Shown here: piece by piece, positions 1 to 7,535 of the stretch
How positions within the stretch are numbered: the first letter of the stretch is position 1
Layout: each line of letters starts with the position of its first letter
NCBI GenBank assembly: GCA_036381195.1
Contig: DASVDH010000015.1
Coordinates: 1-64,000 of the forward strand
Length of the DNA stretch: 64,000 nucleotides
Source: RSA9 sp036381195
GTDB taxonomy: Bacteria; Gemmatimonadota; Gemmatimonadetes; Longimicrobiales; RSA9
Direction of reading: 5' to 3'
Notes under the pieces: generated by a model
Told to the model about the DNA's origin: nothing
The model's database searches: none
What the model saw: only the letters and a program-made list of their open reading frames with translations
Translations under genes and position numbers: made by a program

Positions 1-159
1 CGTCTCGTAGAGCAGCAGATCCTCGTCGCACTCGATCAGCCGAACCGCCGGATCCTCCAGATGCGCCGCCACCCACTCGGTGGAAACCAGCGCCTCGGGC
101 CGCGCATACCCACGCCGCTCGATCGGCGTGACGGGCGCGAGACGGGTCGCGTCAGGCAT
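1..159 (-). CDS. rhodanese-type sulfurtransferase, N-terminal part (cut by window edge)
   Basis: Only the first 53 residues are in the window. The start ATG at 159-157 has a GGAGG ribosome site six bases upstream. The visible protein contains VSTEWVAAHL followed by VRLIECDED, which is how thiosulfate/3-mercaptopyruvate sulfurtransferases begin (a 'stay in line, section of DNA, value the result' rhodanese domain start). The catalytic Cys loop lies outside. Members move sulfane sulfur between donors and thiol acceptors. A consensus promoter with an overlapping palindrome lies just upstream, and the same palindrome sits at the SUF operon promoter, so a role linked to sulfur supply for Fe-S clusters is plausible but inferred. 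Confidence 0.8.
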   Translation of the reverse strand, partial: MPDATRLAPVTPIERRGYARPEALVSTEWVAAHLEDPAVRLIECDEDLLLYET

Positions 160-186
160 GATGAACCTCCGGGAAGGGGTAACAGT

Positions 187-201
187 TGATAATAGGAATC
201 A
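187..201. promoter_or_regulatory. palindromic operator TGATAATAGGAATCA (Rrf2/RirA-like)
   Basis: The half sites TGAT and ATCA flank seven bases, giving the TGA-N9-TCA pattern described for iron-responsive Rrf2 regulators of the RirA type. It overlaps the -10 box of the sulfurtransferase promoter, a position expected for repression. A copy identical at 13 of 15 bases lies at 23957-23971 in the SUF promoter. No regulator gene is present in the window, so the binding protein is unknown. Confidence 0.6.
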
Positions 202-217
202 TTTGCCAGAAGATCAA
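189..217 (-). promoter_or_regulatory. sigma70-type promoter of the sulfurtransferase gene
   Basis: On the minus strand a -35 box TTGATC (217-212) is followed after exactly 17 bases by TATTAT (194-189). The start codon at 159 lies about 30 bases below the -10 box, so the leader is short. The -10 box is covered by the palindromic operator at 187-201. Confidence 0.75.
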
Positions 218-420
218 CCCCGTTCTGCCCACGGCCCGACGGGCACCCCGCCGCCGGCCCACCGGCCTGGCGGCTCGGCGGTCGCGCGCCGGGGCCGGCT
301 GTGGCGGTCGTGCTCGGCTCCGCCGCGATCATGGCGCTGCCACCGGCCCGCCGGCCTGGCCCGGGGCCGCCGGGGCGCCCGGGCCAGGCCGCCCGGAGTG
401 CGCCGGGGGCCGGGTCACGG

Positions 421-534
421 CCGGGATCGAGATCAGCGGCCAGGATCAGGATCATCCGCCGGGATCCGGATCAGCGGCGGGGATCGCGATCAACGGCCGG
501 GATCCGGATCAGCGGCCGGGACCACGGTCACAAG
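421..534. repeat. 19-bp tandem repeat, about six copies
   Basis: Units begin at 421, 440, 459, 478, 497 and 516, with consensus CCGGGATCCGGATCAGCGG; the copies at 459 and 497 are identical. The array fills the gap between the end of the L,D-transpeptidase gene and the sulfurtransferase promoter and stops at the transpeptidase stop codon. The rest of the 160-535 gap is GC-rich sequence with no gene I can support. Confidence 0.85.
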
Positions 535-535
535 A

Positions 536-1303
536 TCAGTAGATGAAGACCGGGGTGCCGACCTCGACCATCGAGTAGAGCCGCGCGATGTCCCTGTTCC
601 TCATGCGGATGCAGCCGTGGCTGACCGCGCGGCCGATGGTGTCGCGGTTGTAGACGTGGGTGCCGTGGATGAGGTAGCCATCGCCGAGGTCGAGCTTGTG
701 GGTGCCGAGGGCGTTGGGGACCTGGCGCTGGGCGCTGTCCAGCGGAGGAATGAAGATCTTGCCGTCGAAGATGATCTCCATGCCGGGCGTGAAGGGCCAG
801 AAGTTGCCGTAACGGTTGATGCGGCCGACCTGGTTGCCGCGGACCTCGATGAAGGTGCCGTCCGAGAGGCGGACGCGTTGGCCGGGTTCGAGCTTGACGG
901 CCTCCAGGCGGCGGCGGGCGGCCTTCTCGTAGTAGTGCCAGTCGGGCGGCCGCCAGACGGGGTTGGTCTCCTTCGCGATGATGCGCCGCTGGCCGCGGGG
1001 CGTGGCGAAGCGGTAGGTCTTGCCGCGGTACTTGAAGGTCGAGCCGCGGCCGACGGCGACGGGCGCTGTGAAGAGCGTGTCGTTGCCGGAGAGGAGCCAG
1101 AGGCGGCGCGCCTCGACGGAGACGACGATGCGTCGGCCGGGTGCCTGGAGCGCGGCGCGCCAGATCGGGGCGCCCTCGGGGGCGCGGGGCGGCGCGCTGG
1201 CCGGGTGGGGTGGCGAGGTCGCGAGGATACAGGCGCCGAGTGCAACGGACGCGAAGAGCAGTGATAGCGACCTGCTGCGAGCGGGGGCGGACCGGTTCAG
1301 CAT
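536..1303 (-). CDS. L,D-transpeptidase (YkuD domain) lipoprotein
   Basis: The protein has 255 residues. The N-terminus is a short basic stretch, a hydrophobic helix and LGAC, which reads as a lipobox, so it is probably a lipid-anchored periplasmic protein. The YkuD catalytic signature is clear near the C-terminus: HGT followed about 20 residues later by SHGCIRMRN, which carries the active-site Cys. Such enzymes cross-link peptidoglycan stems through 3-3 bonds or attach proteins to the wall. The start ATG is preceded by GGAGGAGCG. It is encoded downstream of ispH on the same strand with a gap of about 110 bases. Family assignment is firm; the in vivo acceptor is unknown. Confidence 0.9.
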   Translation of the reverse strand: MLNRSAPARSRSLSLLFASVALGACILATSPPHPASAPPRAPEGAPIWRAALQAPGRRIVVSVEARRLWLLSGNDTLFTAPVAVGRGSTFKYRGKTYRFATPRGQRRIIAKETNPVWRPPDWHYYEKAARRRLEAVKLEPGQRVRLSDGTFIEVRGNQVGRINRYGNFWPFTPGMEIIFDGKIFIPPLDSAQRQVPNALGTHKLDLGDGYLIHGTHVYNRDTIGRAVSHGCIRMRNRDIARLYSMVEVGTPVFIY

Positions 1304-1412
1304 GGGACGCTCCTCCGCGCTGTAAGTATCGGTCCGAAGCCGATGTAGTGCAGAGAGCGGGCCAGTCGGGCGAGGGGGAGGGGGCGTGTTCCGGCCCGGG
1401 GGCCGGCTGTTC

Positions 1413-2633
1413 TCAGGCGCCGGCGAGCGTCCCGGGAACGCCGGCCGTGGCCAGGATCCGCTCGATGGCCTCGCCGATCTTGTTGTTGGGGGTCGAGGCG
1501 CCCGCGGTCATGCCGATGGTGATGGGGCCGTCGGGGAGCCAGTCGTGCTGGACGACCTCGGGCCCGTCGGCGGCGAGCTCGGCCTTGTGGCGGATGGCGC
1601 GGGCGTCCACGTCGATGCAGGCGGCATCGGCGATGTGGTAGGTGGTGGTGTACTGGCGGCAGATGTGAGCGAGGTGGTTGGTGTTGGAGGAGTTGTAGCC
1701 CCCGACGACGATCATGATGTCGGGCGGGTCCTTCATCATCTCGAGGATCGCGTCCTGCCGTTCCTGGGTCGCGGAGCAGATGGTGTCGAAGGAGCGGAAG
1801 TGCTGGTCGAGGTTGGCAGCGCCGTAGCGGAGGGTGATGCTCTTCTTCAACTCCTCTGCGATGGCGAGGGACTCGGAGGCCAGCATGGTGGTCTGGTTGG
1901 CGACGCCGATGCGGACGAGATCGGTGTCGGGGTCGAATCCCGTGCTGGCCTTCTCGGCGAAGTGCTCGCAGAAGCGGTCGCGGGGCAGGGCGCGGTCGTT
2001 CTGCTCGATGTAGTCGCAGACGAGGCGGGCCTCGTCCATGTCCCTGACGATGATGTAGCGGCCGCCCGGGTAGGTGTTGACCTGGGAGGCGGTGGCGCGG
2101 GACTCCTCGTGGAAGTACTTGCCGTGGATGAGTGCGGTGAAGCCGTCCCGCGCGTAGGATTCGACGCGTTTCCAGACGTTGAGGACGGAGCCGCAGGTGG
2201 TGTCCACGAGGACGCACCCGATGGCGTGCAGCCGCTGGAAGTCGGCGAGGGTCACGCCGAATGCCGGGATGATGACGACGTCGTCGGCCGTGATGCCGGA
2301 GAAATCGAAGGCGCCGTCGGGGCCGGGGTAGAGGAAGACGATCCCCATGTCCCGCATGCGCTGGTTGACGTGGGGGTTGTGGATGATCTCGCCGACGAGA
2401 AAGATACGGCGGTCGGGGAACTTGTGGATCGTCTGGTAGGCGTAGTCGACGGCGCGGTCCACGCCGTAGCAGAAGCCGAACTCGGCCGCCAGGCGGATCG
2501 TGACGCGGCCAAAGGCGGCCTGGTGGCCGCGGCTGCGGATGTCCTGGACGATCGCGCTGTGGTACTCGGCTTCGAGCAAGGGGCCCACGGCTTTCTTGAG
2601 CCCGAAGCCCCGCCGGAAGTACGTCTGTTCCAT
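1413..2633 (-). CDS. ispH: 4-hydroxy-3-methylbut-2-enyl diphosphate reductase, long form
   Basis: IspH/LytB carries out the last step of the MEP isoprenoid pathway, reducing HMBPP to IPP and DMAPP with a [4Fe-4S] cluster. The three cluster cysteines are visible in FCYGVDRA (about residue 55), DTTCGSV and DTICSATQERQDA; HNPHVNQR and GGYNSSNT are also family blocks. At 406 residues it is about 90 longer than the E. coli enzyme and matches the long form known from cyanobacteria and plastids. The start at 2633 was chosen because MEQTYFRRGF is a natural N-terminus and a promoter lies at the right distance above it. The frame stays open further upstream, but that part is antisense to doxX and carries no family sequence. 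Confidence 0.93.
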   Translation of the reverse strand: MEQTYFRRGFGLKKAVGPLLEAEYHSAIVQDIRSRGHQAAFGRVTIRLAAEFGFCYGVDRAVDYAYQTIHKFPDRRIFLVGEIIHNPHVNQRMRDMGIVFLYPGPDGAFDFSGITADDVVIIPAFGVTLADFQRLHAIGCVLVDTTCGSVLNVWKRVESYARDGFTALIHGKYFHEESRATASQVNTYPGGRYIIVRDMDEARLVCDYIEQNDRALPRDRFCEHFAEKASTGFDPDTDLVRIGVANQTTMLASESLAIAEELKKSITLRYGAANLDQHFRSFDTICSATQERQDAILEMMKDPPDIMIVVGGYNSSNTNHLAHICRQYTTTYHIADAACIDVDARAIRHKAELAADGPEVVQHDWLPDGPITIGMTAGASTPNNKIGEAIERILATAGVPGTLAGA

Positions 2634-2690
2634 GAGACCTGACCAGCCTGCTGACCTTGCCGGCACCCGGGGTGGGCGCCGGCCGGCAGA

Positions 2691-2719
2691 ATCGTACCGG
2701 GTCGGGGCGATCGGATCAA
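2691..2719 (-). promoter_or_regulatory. promoter of ispH
   Basis: On the minus strand TTGATC (2719-2714) and TACGAT (2696-2691) are separated by 17 bases. Transcription would start near 2684, giving a leader of about 50 bases to the ATG at 2633. Confidence 0.6.
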
Positions 2720-2739
2720 GGCGTCGAGCGGAGGGCGCG

Positions 2740-3183
2740 ATGGCGGACCGGTGGTATCCGGGCTGGGGCCTGGCGGTGCTGCGGGTGATGCTGGGCGTGA
2801 TCTTCCTCGCGCACGGCGCGGACAAGCTGTTCGGCACGGGCGTCGGCGCGTTCGTGGAGTTCCTCGAGGTGGAGGCCTTCCCCGCGGCTCCGGCGCTGGC
2901 GTGGGTGGTGGCGGGGCTGGAGTTCCTGGGCGGCCTGCTGCTGCTCGTGGGCTGGCACACGCGCTGGTGGGCGGCGGCGCTGTTCCTGGAGATGCTCGTC
3001 GCGCTCTTTGCGGTCCACGTCGAGAACGGCTTCTTCGTGTTCCGGGACCGGGGCGAATGGGGGTACGAGTATCATCTCGCACTGCTCGGCGGGCTCGGCT
3101 GTCTCTTCCTTTCGGGCGGGGGCAAGCTCTCGGTGGATGACTGGCGGATCCGGGGCACGCCGCCGCTGGCGCCCGTAGAGTGA
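2740..3183 (+). CDS. DoxX family membrane protein
   Basis: The protein has 147 residues and four hydrophobic segments (about residues 10-28, 45-65, 72-92 and 105-122). The opening helix carries LRVMLGVIFLAHGADKLFG, which is typical of DoxX/DoxD proteins. These small inner-membrane proteins are linked to thiol or quinone redox chemistry or occur as accessory subunits. It is divergent from ispH and stands alone, so context does not narrow the function. Confidence 0.8.
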   Translation: MADRWYPGWGLAVLRVMLGVIFLAHGADKLFGTGVGAFVEFLEVEAFPAAPALAWVVAGLEFLGGLLLLVGWHTRWWAAALFLEMLVALFAVHVENGFFVFRDRGEWGYEYHLALLGGLGCLFLSGGGKLSVDDWRIRGTPPLAPVE

Positions 3184-3398
3184 GGCCGCGGCCGGGCCGG
3201 GGCCGATCTCTCGCCGCCGTCGCGCCGCGCAGGCCGCTCGGCTGTGCCGCGGCGCGCCGGTCGGCTCGCGGCGGGTCACGTGCCGGCCGCCCCGCGCCGG
3301 CCCCGGTCGCGGGCACGGTTGCGGCCTCGGGGCGTGTCCAGGCCCGGAAGTCTGGCCATCGGGCGCGGTGCGTCCTATTTTTCACCGTTTTTTGATCC

Positions 3399-3430
3399 GC
3401 GGTGCCCCAAACGAGCGGTGCCACAAACGA
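3399..3430. repeat. 16-bp direct repeat just upstream of the M42 peptidase start
   Basis: Two adjacent copies, GCGGTGCCCCAAACGA (3399-3414) and GCGGTGCCACAAACGA (3415-3430), differ at one base and end eight bases before the ATG at 3438. This could be a tandem operator or a local duplication. An upstream GTG at 3402 lies inside the first copy, which argues against it as the start. The rest of the 3184-3437 gap is GC-rich apart from a T-rich patch at 3376-3394. Confidence 0.7.
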
Positions 3431-3437
3431 TCCGTTC

Positions 3438-4508
3438 ATGAATGCCGAGTCGCTGGAGTTCCTGAAGCGCCTGCTGGACACGCCGGGCCCGAGCGGGTTC
3501 GAAGCGGGGCCTGCCCGGGTGTGGCGGGCCGAGGCGGAGAAGCTGGCCGACCGCGTCGAGGCGGATGTGAGCGGGAACTCGCTGGCCGTGCTGAACGAGG
3601 GCGGCGCGCCGCGCGTGATGCTGGCCGGTCACATCGACGAGATCGGCCTGATGGTGACCCACGTGGACGCGGATGGCTTCCTGTACTTCGACGGGATCGG
3701 GGGCTGGGACCCACAGGTGGTGGTGGGGCAGCGGGTGCGGGTGCTGACGCGGTCGGGTGAGGTGCCGGGTGTGGTGGGCCGGAAGCCGATCCATCTGATC
3801 AAGGGGGAGGAAAAGGAGAAGGCAGTCAAGCTGTCGGATCTGTGGATCGATGTGGGGGCGGCGGGCCGTGAGGCGGCGTTGGGGAAGGGGATCCGGGTGG
3901 GGGATCCGGCGGTCCTGGAGGGGCCGGTGGTGGAGTTGGGGGACGGGCTGATCGTGAGCCGCTCGATCGACAACCGGATCGGCGCGTTCGTGGTGCTCGA
4001 GGCGCTCAGGCTACTGGCCAAAGACCGGCCCCGGGCGGCGGTCACGGCGGTGGCGACGGCGCAGGAGGAGATCGGCTACAGCGGGGGCGGGGCGCGGACG
4101 AGCGCGTTCCGGGTGGATCCGCAGGTGGCGCTGGTGGTGGATGTGACGTTCGCGACGGACTCGCCCGGGATGGAAAAGAAGGAGCTGGGGGAGCACAAGC
4201 TGGGGGGCGGCCCGGTGCTGACGCGGGGGTCGGCGGCGAATCCGCAGGTCTTCGAGCGGCTCGTCGCCGTGGCGGAGCGGGAGGGGATCGCGTACAGCAT
4301 CGCGGCATCGCCGCGGTACACGGCGACGGACGCGGACGCGATCTACCTGTCGCGGTCGGGGGTTGCGACCGGGATCATCTCGATCCCGAACCGCTACATG
4401 CATTCCCCGAGCGAGATGGTGAGCTTGCGGGACCTGGAGCAGGCCGCGCGGCTGGTGGCGGCCTTCGTGAAGGATCTGGATCCGGCGGACGATTTCGTGG
4501 CGCGCTGA
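3438..4508 (+). CDS. M42 family metallopeptidase (glutamyl/tetrahedral aminopeptidase type)
   Basis: The protein has 356 residues. M42 enzymes are cytosolic di-metal aminopeptidases that trim short peptides in large tetrahedral assemblies. The expected metal and catalytic residues are present in order: His65 and Asp67 in AGHIDEIG, Asp in SRSIDNR (about 178), the Glu-Glu pair in AQEEIGYSG (about 210), Asp in LVVDVTF and the last His in NRYMHSPSE (about 321). The ATG at 3438 was preferred over GTG 3402 because the family N-terminus begins close to it and a repeat occupies the interval. It is followed 52 bases later by the arylformamidase gene in the same direction. Confidence 0.9.
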   Translation: MNAESLEFLKRLLDTPGPSGFEAGPARVWRAEAEKLADRVEADVSGNSLAVLNEGGAPRVMLAGHIDEIGLMVTHVDADGFLYFDGIGGWDPQVVVGQRVRVLTRSGEVPGVVGRKPIHLIKGEEKEKAVKLSDLWIDVGAAGREAALGKGIRVGDPAVLEGPVVELGDGLIVSRSIDNRIGAFVVLEALRLLAKDRPRAAVTAVATAQEEIGYSGGGARTSAFRVDPQVALVVDVTFATDSPGMEKKELGEHKLGGGPVLTRGSAANPQVFERLVAVAEREGIAYSIAASPRYTATDADAIYLSRSGVATGIISIPNRYMHSPSEMVSLRDLEQAARLVAAFVKDLDPADDFVAR

Positions 4509-4560
4509 AGCCGGCCGGGGGGTCGGGTGGAGGCGCCCATCTGCCCAAACAGAACGAGCC

Positions 4561-5436
4561 GTGAAAGTACACGACATCACCCAGCCGCTTGAGCGCACGG
4601 CGTCGACCTGGCCGGGGGACGAGCCGTTCCGGATCGGGTGGACGTCGCGGATGGACGAGGGCGGGAACGTGAACGTGGCCACGATCAAGCTGAGCGTGCA
4701 CACGGGCACGCATGCGGATGGCCCGTTCCACGTGGTCGAGAACGGCGCGACCGCGGGCGCGCTGCCGGTGGAGGTCTTCATCGGGCCGGCCCAGGTGATC
4801 GACGCGGTCGGGCGCACGTCGCTGGGCGAGGATGTGGTGGCGCGAGTGGATCTTGCGGGGGCCGAGCGGGTTCTCTTCAGGACCAGGGACCGGCTGGATC
4901 CGTGGGCGTTCCCGCAGCCGTACCCGGCGATCACGGCGGCGCTGGCGCGGCGGCTCGTGGAGGAGGGGGTGAAAGTGGTGGGGACGGATGCGCCATCCGT
5001 GGATTCGCTCGAGTCGCGGACGCTCGAGGCGCATCGGATCCTGCTGAGCGGGGGTGTGGCGGTGCTCGAGAACCTCGCGCTGGGGGCAGTGAAGCCGGGG
5101 AAGTACACGCTGGTGGCGCTGCCGCTGCGGATCGCGGAAGCGGACAGCGCGCCGGTGCGGGCGGTGCTGGTCGAGGGTGCGCTGGAGCTGGGCGCCCCGG
5201 CGCCCGCGGCGAAGAAGGCGGCCAGGCCGGCGAAGAAGGCGGCGGCCAAGAAGGCTGCGAAGAAGGCCGCCAAGAAGGCGGCGCCGAAGAAGGCGGCCAA
5301 GAAGGCGGCGAAAAAGGCCGCGCCGAAGAAGGCGGCGAAGAAGGCTGCGCCGAAGAAGGCGGCGAAGAAGGCGGCGAAGAAGGCGCCGGCCAGGAAGGCG
5401 GCGAAGGGCGGGACGAGGAAGCGAGGCGGGCGGTGA
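4561..5436 (+). CDS. kynB: arylformamidase (kynurenine formamidase) with Ala/Lys-rich histone-H1-like tail
   Basis: Residues 1 to about 212 form a complete KynB-type metal hydrolase. The opening has WPGDEPF, the metal motif HTGTHADGPFH lies at about residues 47-57, and GTDAPSVDS plus AVLENL occur later. KynB converts N-formylkynurenine to kynurenine in tryptophan breakdown. From about residue 213 to 291 the protein becomes a tail made almost only of AAKKAAPKKAAKK-like units ending in RKRGGR, as in histone H1-like bacterial DNA-binding proteins. The start is GTG. The stop overlaps the next start (GTGA). No other kynurenine gene is nearby. The catalytic part is firm; DNA binding by the tail is inferred from its composition. 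Confidence 0.85.
   Translation: MKVHDITQPLERTASTWPGDEPFRIGWTSRMDEGGNVNVATIKLSVHTGTHADGPFHVVENGATAGALPVEVFIGPAQVIDAVGRTSLGEDVVARVDLAGAERVLFRTRDRLDPWAFPQPYPAITAALARRLVEEGVKVVGTDAPSVDSLESRTLEAHRILLSGGVAVLENLALGAVKPGKYTLVALPLRIAEADSAPVRAVLVEGALELGAPAPAAKKAARPAKKAAAKKAAKKAAKKAAPKKAAKKAAKKAAPKKAAKKAAPKKAAKKAAKKAPARKAAKGGTRKRGGR
5206..5421 (+). repeat. low-complexity GCGAAGAAGGCGGCC-type repeat coding the Lys/Ala tail
   Basis: About 215 bases are built from variants of GCSAAGAAGGCS inside the 3' end of the arylformamidase gene. The reverse strand is open and would read as Phe/Ala repeats resembling a membrane protein, which I consider an artefact of the repeat. Confidence 0.85.
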
Positions 5437-5912
5437 CGGTCCCGATCCAGATCTCGTGGGACCTCTACCTCGGGAAGGTGAGCGTCTGGTGCGAGTGTCT
5501 GGCGGCAGGGGTGCGGCGGGCGGTGTTGCTGCCGCGGCTGGACACCATCTTCTCCCCGGAGGAGGAGGACCCGGCGCGCGAGGTGCCGTACGGCGAGCTG
5601 AAGTGGCGGCTGGTCTCGCCGACGGAAGCGGACTGGGAGCGGTACCGCGTGCTGGTGGAGAAGCAGGCGGCGCGGCACGGCATCTCGTTGCGCATGCAGC
5701 GGGTAGAGAAGCTGGCCGGGTGGGCGGGCGGGCCGCGTGTGCCGGTTCCGCAGTATCACCTGTGGCTCTACCGGGATGCGGAAGTGGGCGCCGCGATCGA
5801 TGAACTGTACGATGAGCTGGACCCTGCCAGGCGGAGGGAGCTCTGGGGCTGGCTGTTGCAGTGGACGGCGCCGATGGCAGCCCGAGAACCGTACGATCCT
5901 AGTCGAGGATGA
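5433..5912 (+). CDS. hypothetical protein, translationally coupled to the arylformamidase
   Basis: The protein has 159 residues and I do not recognise it. The GTG start overlaps the upstream stop as GTGA, which sets the start and implies coupled translation. It is soluble-looking, with no signal peptide or membrane segment, and rich in Trp, Tyr, Glu and Arg, with a mid segment RYRVLVEKQAARHGISLR. The next gene starts only three bases after the stop, so it lies in the middle of a compact arylformamidase/GAF operon. Confidence 0.8.
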   Translation: MTVPIQISWDLYLGKVSVWCECLAAGVRRAVLLPRLDTIFSPEEEDPAREVPYGELKWRLVSPTEADWERYRVLVEKQAARHGISLRMQRVEKLAGWAGGPRVPVPQYHLWLYRDAEVGAAIDELYDELDPARRRELWGWLLQWTAPMAAREPYDPSRG

Positions 5913-5915
5913 TCC

Positions 5916-6386
5916 ATGGCGGAAGCTGGCAAGCTGGTGAAGCGGCTGCAGGAGATGCGGGAGGAGGGCTACCTCTCCGACGCGATCCTGCGCGAGGCGG
6001 TGAAGTCGTTGAAGGCGTCCGATAGCCGGTACGATTGGGTAGGGATCTATCTCCTCAGTCCGGAGGAGAACGTCCTCTGGCTCCACAACTACCTGGGGCC
6101 GGCGACGGAGCACGCGCGGATCCCGGTGGGTCAGGGCGTCTGCGGCACTGCCGTGGCGGAGAAGCGGAACCAGAACGTGCCGGACGTGACGCAGATCGAG
6201 AACTACCTGGCGTGCAGTCCGCAGACGCGCGCCGAGCTGGTCGTGCTGATCCGTGCGGGGGACGAGATCCTCGGTCAGATCGACATCGACAGCGATCGCC
6301 CGGCCGCGTTCACGGGTGAGGACGAGGAGACGGTGCAGGCGGTGGCGGACAAGCTGGCCGAGGTGCTGATGGCGGAGCGGCGCTGA
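5916..6386 (+). CDS. GAF-domain protein of the free methionine-R-sulfoxide reductase type
   Basis: The protein has 156 residues and is a single GAF domain. The segments GQGVCGTAV, NQNVPDV, NYLACSPQTRAELVV and GQIDIDSD align with the fRMsr family, where two to three cysteines reduce free methionine-(R)-sulfoxide. Here cysteines sit in GVCG and LACS. The usual motif around the second site is somewhat changed, so it may be a related GAF sensor instead. It starts three bases after the preceding stop. Confidence 0.7.
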   Translation: MAEAGKLVKRLQEMREEGYLSDAILREAVKSLKASDSRYDWVGIYLLSPEENVLWLHNYLGPATEHARIPVGQGVCGTAVAEKRNQNVPDVTQIENYLACSPQTRAELVVLIRAGDEILGQIDIDSDRPAAFTGEDEETVQAVADKLAEVLMAERR

Positions 6387-6612
6387 GGGAGCGCGCGCGA
6401 GTCGGGGGGATGCGGCCGCCCGGCCGCCGAGCTCCCGCCGGGGAGCGGGTGGCGCTGACCCTGCCGCCCATCACCTCCGCCCGGGTGACCTCGCCGCCGA
6501 CGCGTGCGCGGGGTCGCGTCGGCCGCCGAGTCGTCGAGCAGCTTCGCGATGCCGAAAACGCCGCCCGGGTGAAGCGCGCTCCGTCGCTTTCCGCGCACGC
6601 GGGCTGCACGCG

Positions 6613-7398
6613 ATGATGGCCGCGCACGGCGGGCTGGCGCTCCGCGAGATCCTTGCGCCGAACGCGTCGCCCCTGACGCTGGACGGGACACGGACCTACG
6701 TGGTGGGCCGCCGCCGGGTCGTGGTGATCGACCCGGGACCGGCGGCCTCGCCGCATCTGGATGCGGTGACGGCGGCGGTGGGGGAGGCACGGGTGGAGGC
6801 GGTGGCGTTGACGCACGCGCACGAGGACCATGCAGGCGGCGCCGCGGCGCTGGCGGAGCGGCTGGGGGCGCCGCTGCGGAGCCGGGCAGCGGGCACGCTG
6901 GGGGACGGCGACCGGCTGGAGACGGACGCGGGCGCGCTCGAAGCGGTTGCGACGCCGGGGCACACGCCGGACCACGTGGCGTTTCACTGGCCCCGGGGCG
7001 GCGCCGCGTTCGTCGGCGACCTGATGCTGGGCGGGCTGGAGACGGCTCTGGTGGCGGCGCCGGAGGGCGATCTGGGCGCCTACCTGGCGTCGCTCGAGCG
7101 AGTCCGGGCGCTGGGCGCGCGGGTGCTGTATCCCGCGCACGGGCCTCCGTTCACGGATCCGGCGGCCGCGCTGGACGCGTACGCGCGGCACCGCGAGGAG
7201 CGGCTCCGGCAGGTGCTCGCCGCGCTGGAGCGCGGCGCCGCGGGTGTGGGCGAGATCGTGGATGCGGTGTACGGCGCCGGGCTGGCGGCCGACCTGCGCG
7301 GCGCCGCGGCGGCGTCCGTCGTCGTGTACCTCGAGCATCTCGCGGCGGCCGGGCGAGTGGAGCGCGACGCGGGCGGGCGCTGGCGCCTGCCGCGCTGA
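6613..7398 (+). CDS. MBL-fold metallo-hydrolase (LACTB2-like)
   Basis: The protein has 261 residues. The metallo-beta-lactamase signature THAHEDHAGG is at about residues 67-76, followed by TPGHTPDHVAF and the Asp in FVGDLMLGG, then PAHGPPF. A C-terminal winged-helix-like segment (about 190-261) as in LACTB2/RNase-like hydrolases completes it. Substrate cannot be read from the sequence. A 226-base gap separates it from the GAF gene and holds nothing I can identify. It is followed at 138 bases by glcD. Confidence 0.85.
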   Translation: MMAAHGGLALREILAPNASPLTLDGTRTYVVGRRRVVVIDPGPAASPHLDAVTAAVGEARVEAVALTHAHEDHAGGAAALAERLGAPLRSRAAGTLGDGDRLETDAGALEAVATPGHTPDHVAFHWPRGGAAFVGDLMLGGLETALVAAPEGDLGAYLASLERVRALGARVLYPAHGPPFTDPAAALDAYARHREERLRQVLAALERGAAGVGEIVDAVYGAGLAADLRGAAAASVVVYLEHLAAAGRVERDAGGRWRLPR

Positions 7399-7535
7399 GC
7401 GGCAGGCCGGGCGGACCGGCGGGTTGCGCCGGGGGTAGAGCAGACCGATTTGGCGAGCGGCCGCGCCGCTCGCTGGAGCATGTGCGGCGGGCATGCGCGC
7501 TGCCGCGGGCCTGCCGCGCGGGAGCACGGCTCGAC

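Noticed and set aside
421..534. CRISPR array
   Set aside because: Units are contiguous 19-mers without unique spacers, and there are no cas genes.
4011..6113. Long minus-strand open frame with repeated Phe-Phe-Ala segments that looks like a membrane protein
   Set aside because: It is the antisense reading of the Lys/Ala repeat in the arylformamidase tail and of neighbouring genes; the plus strand codes recognisable proteins here.
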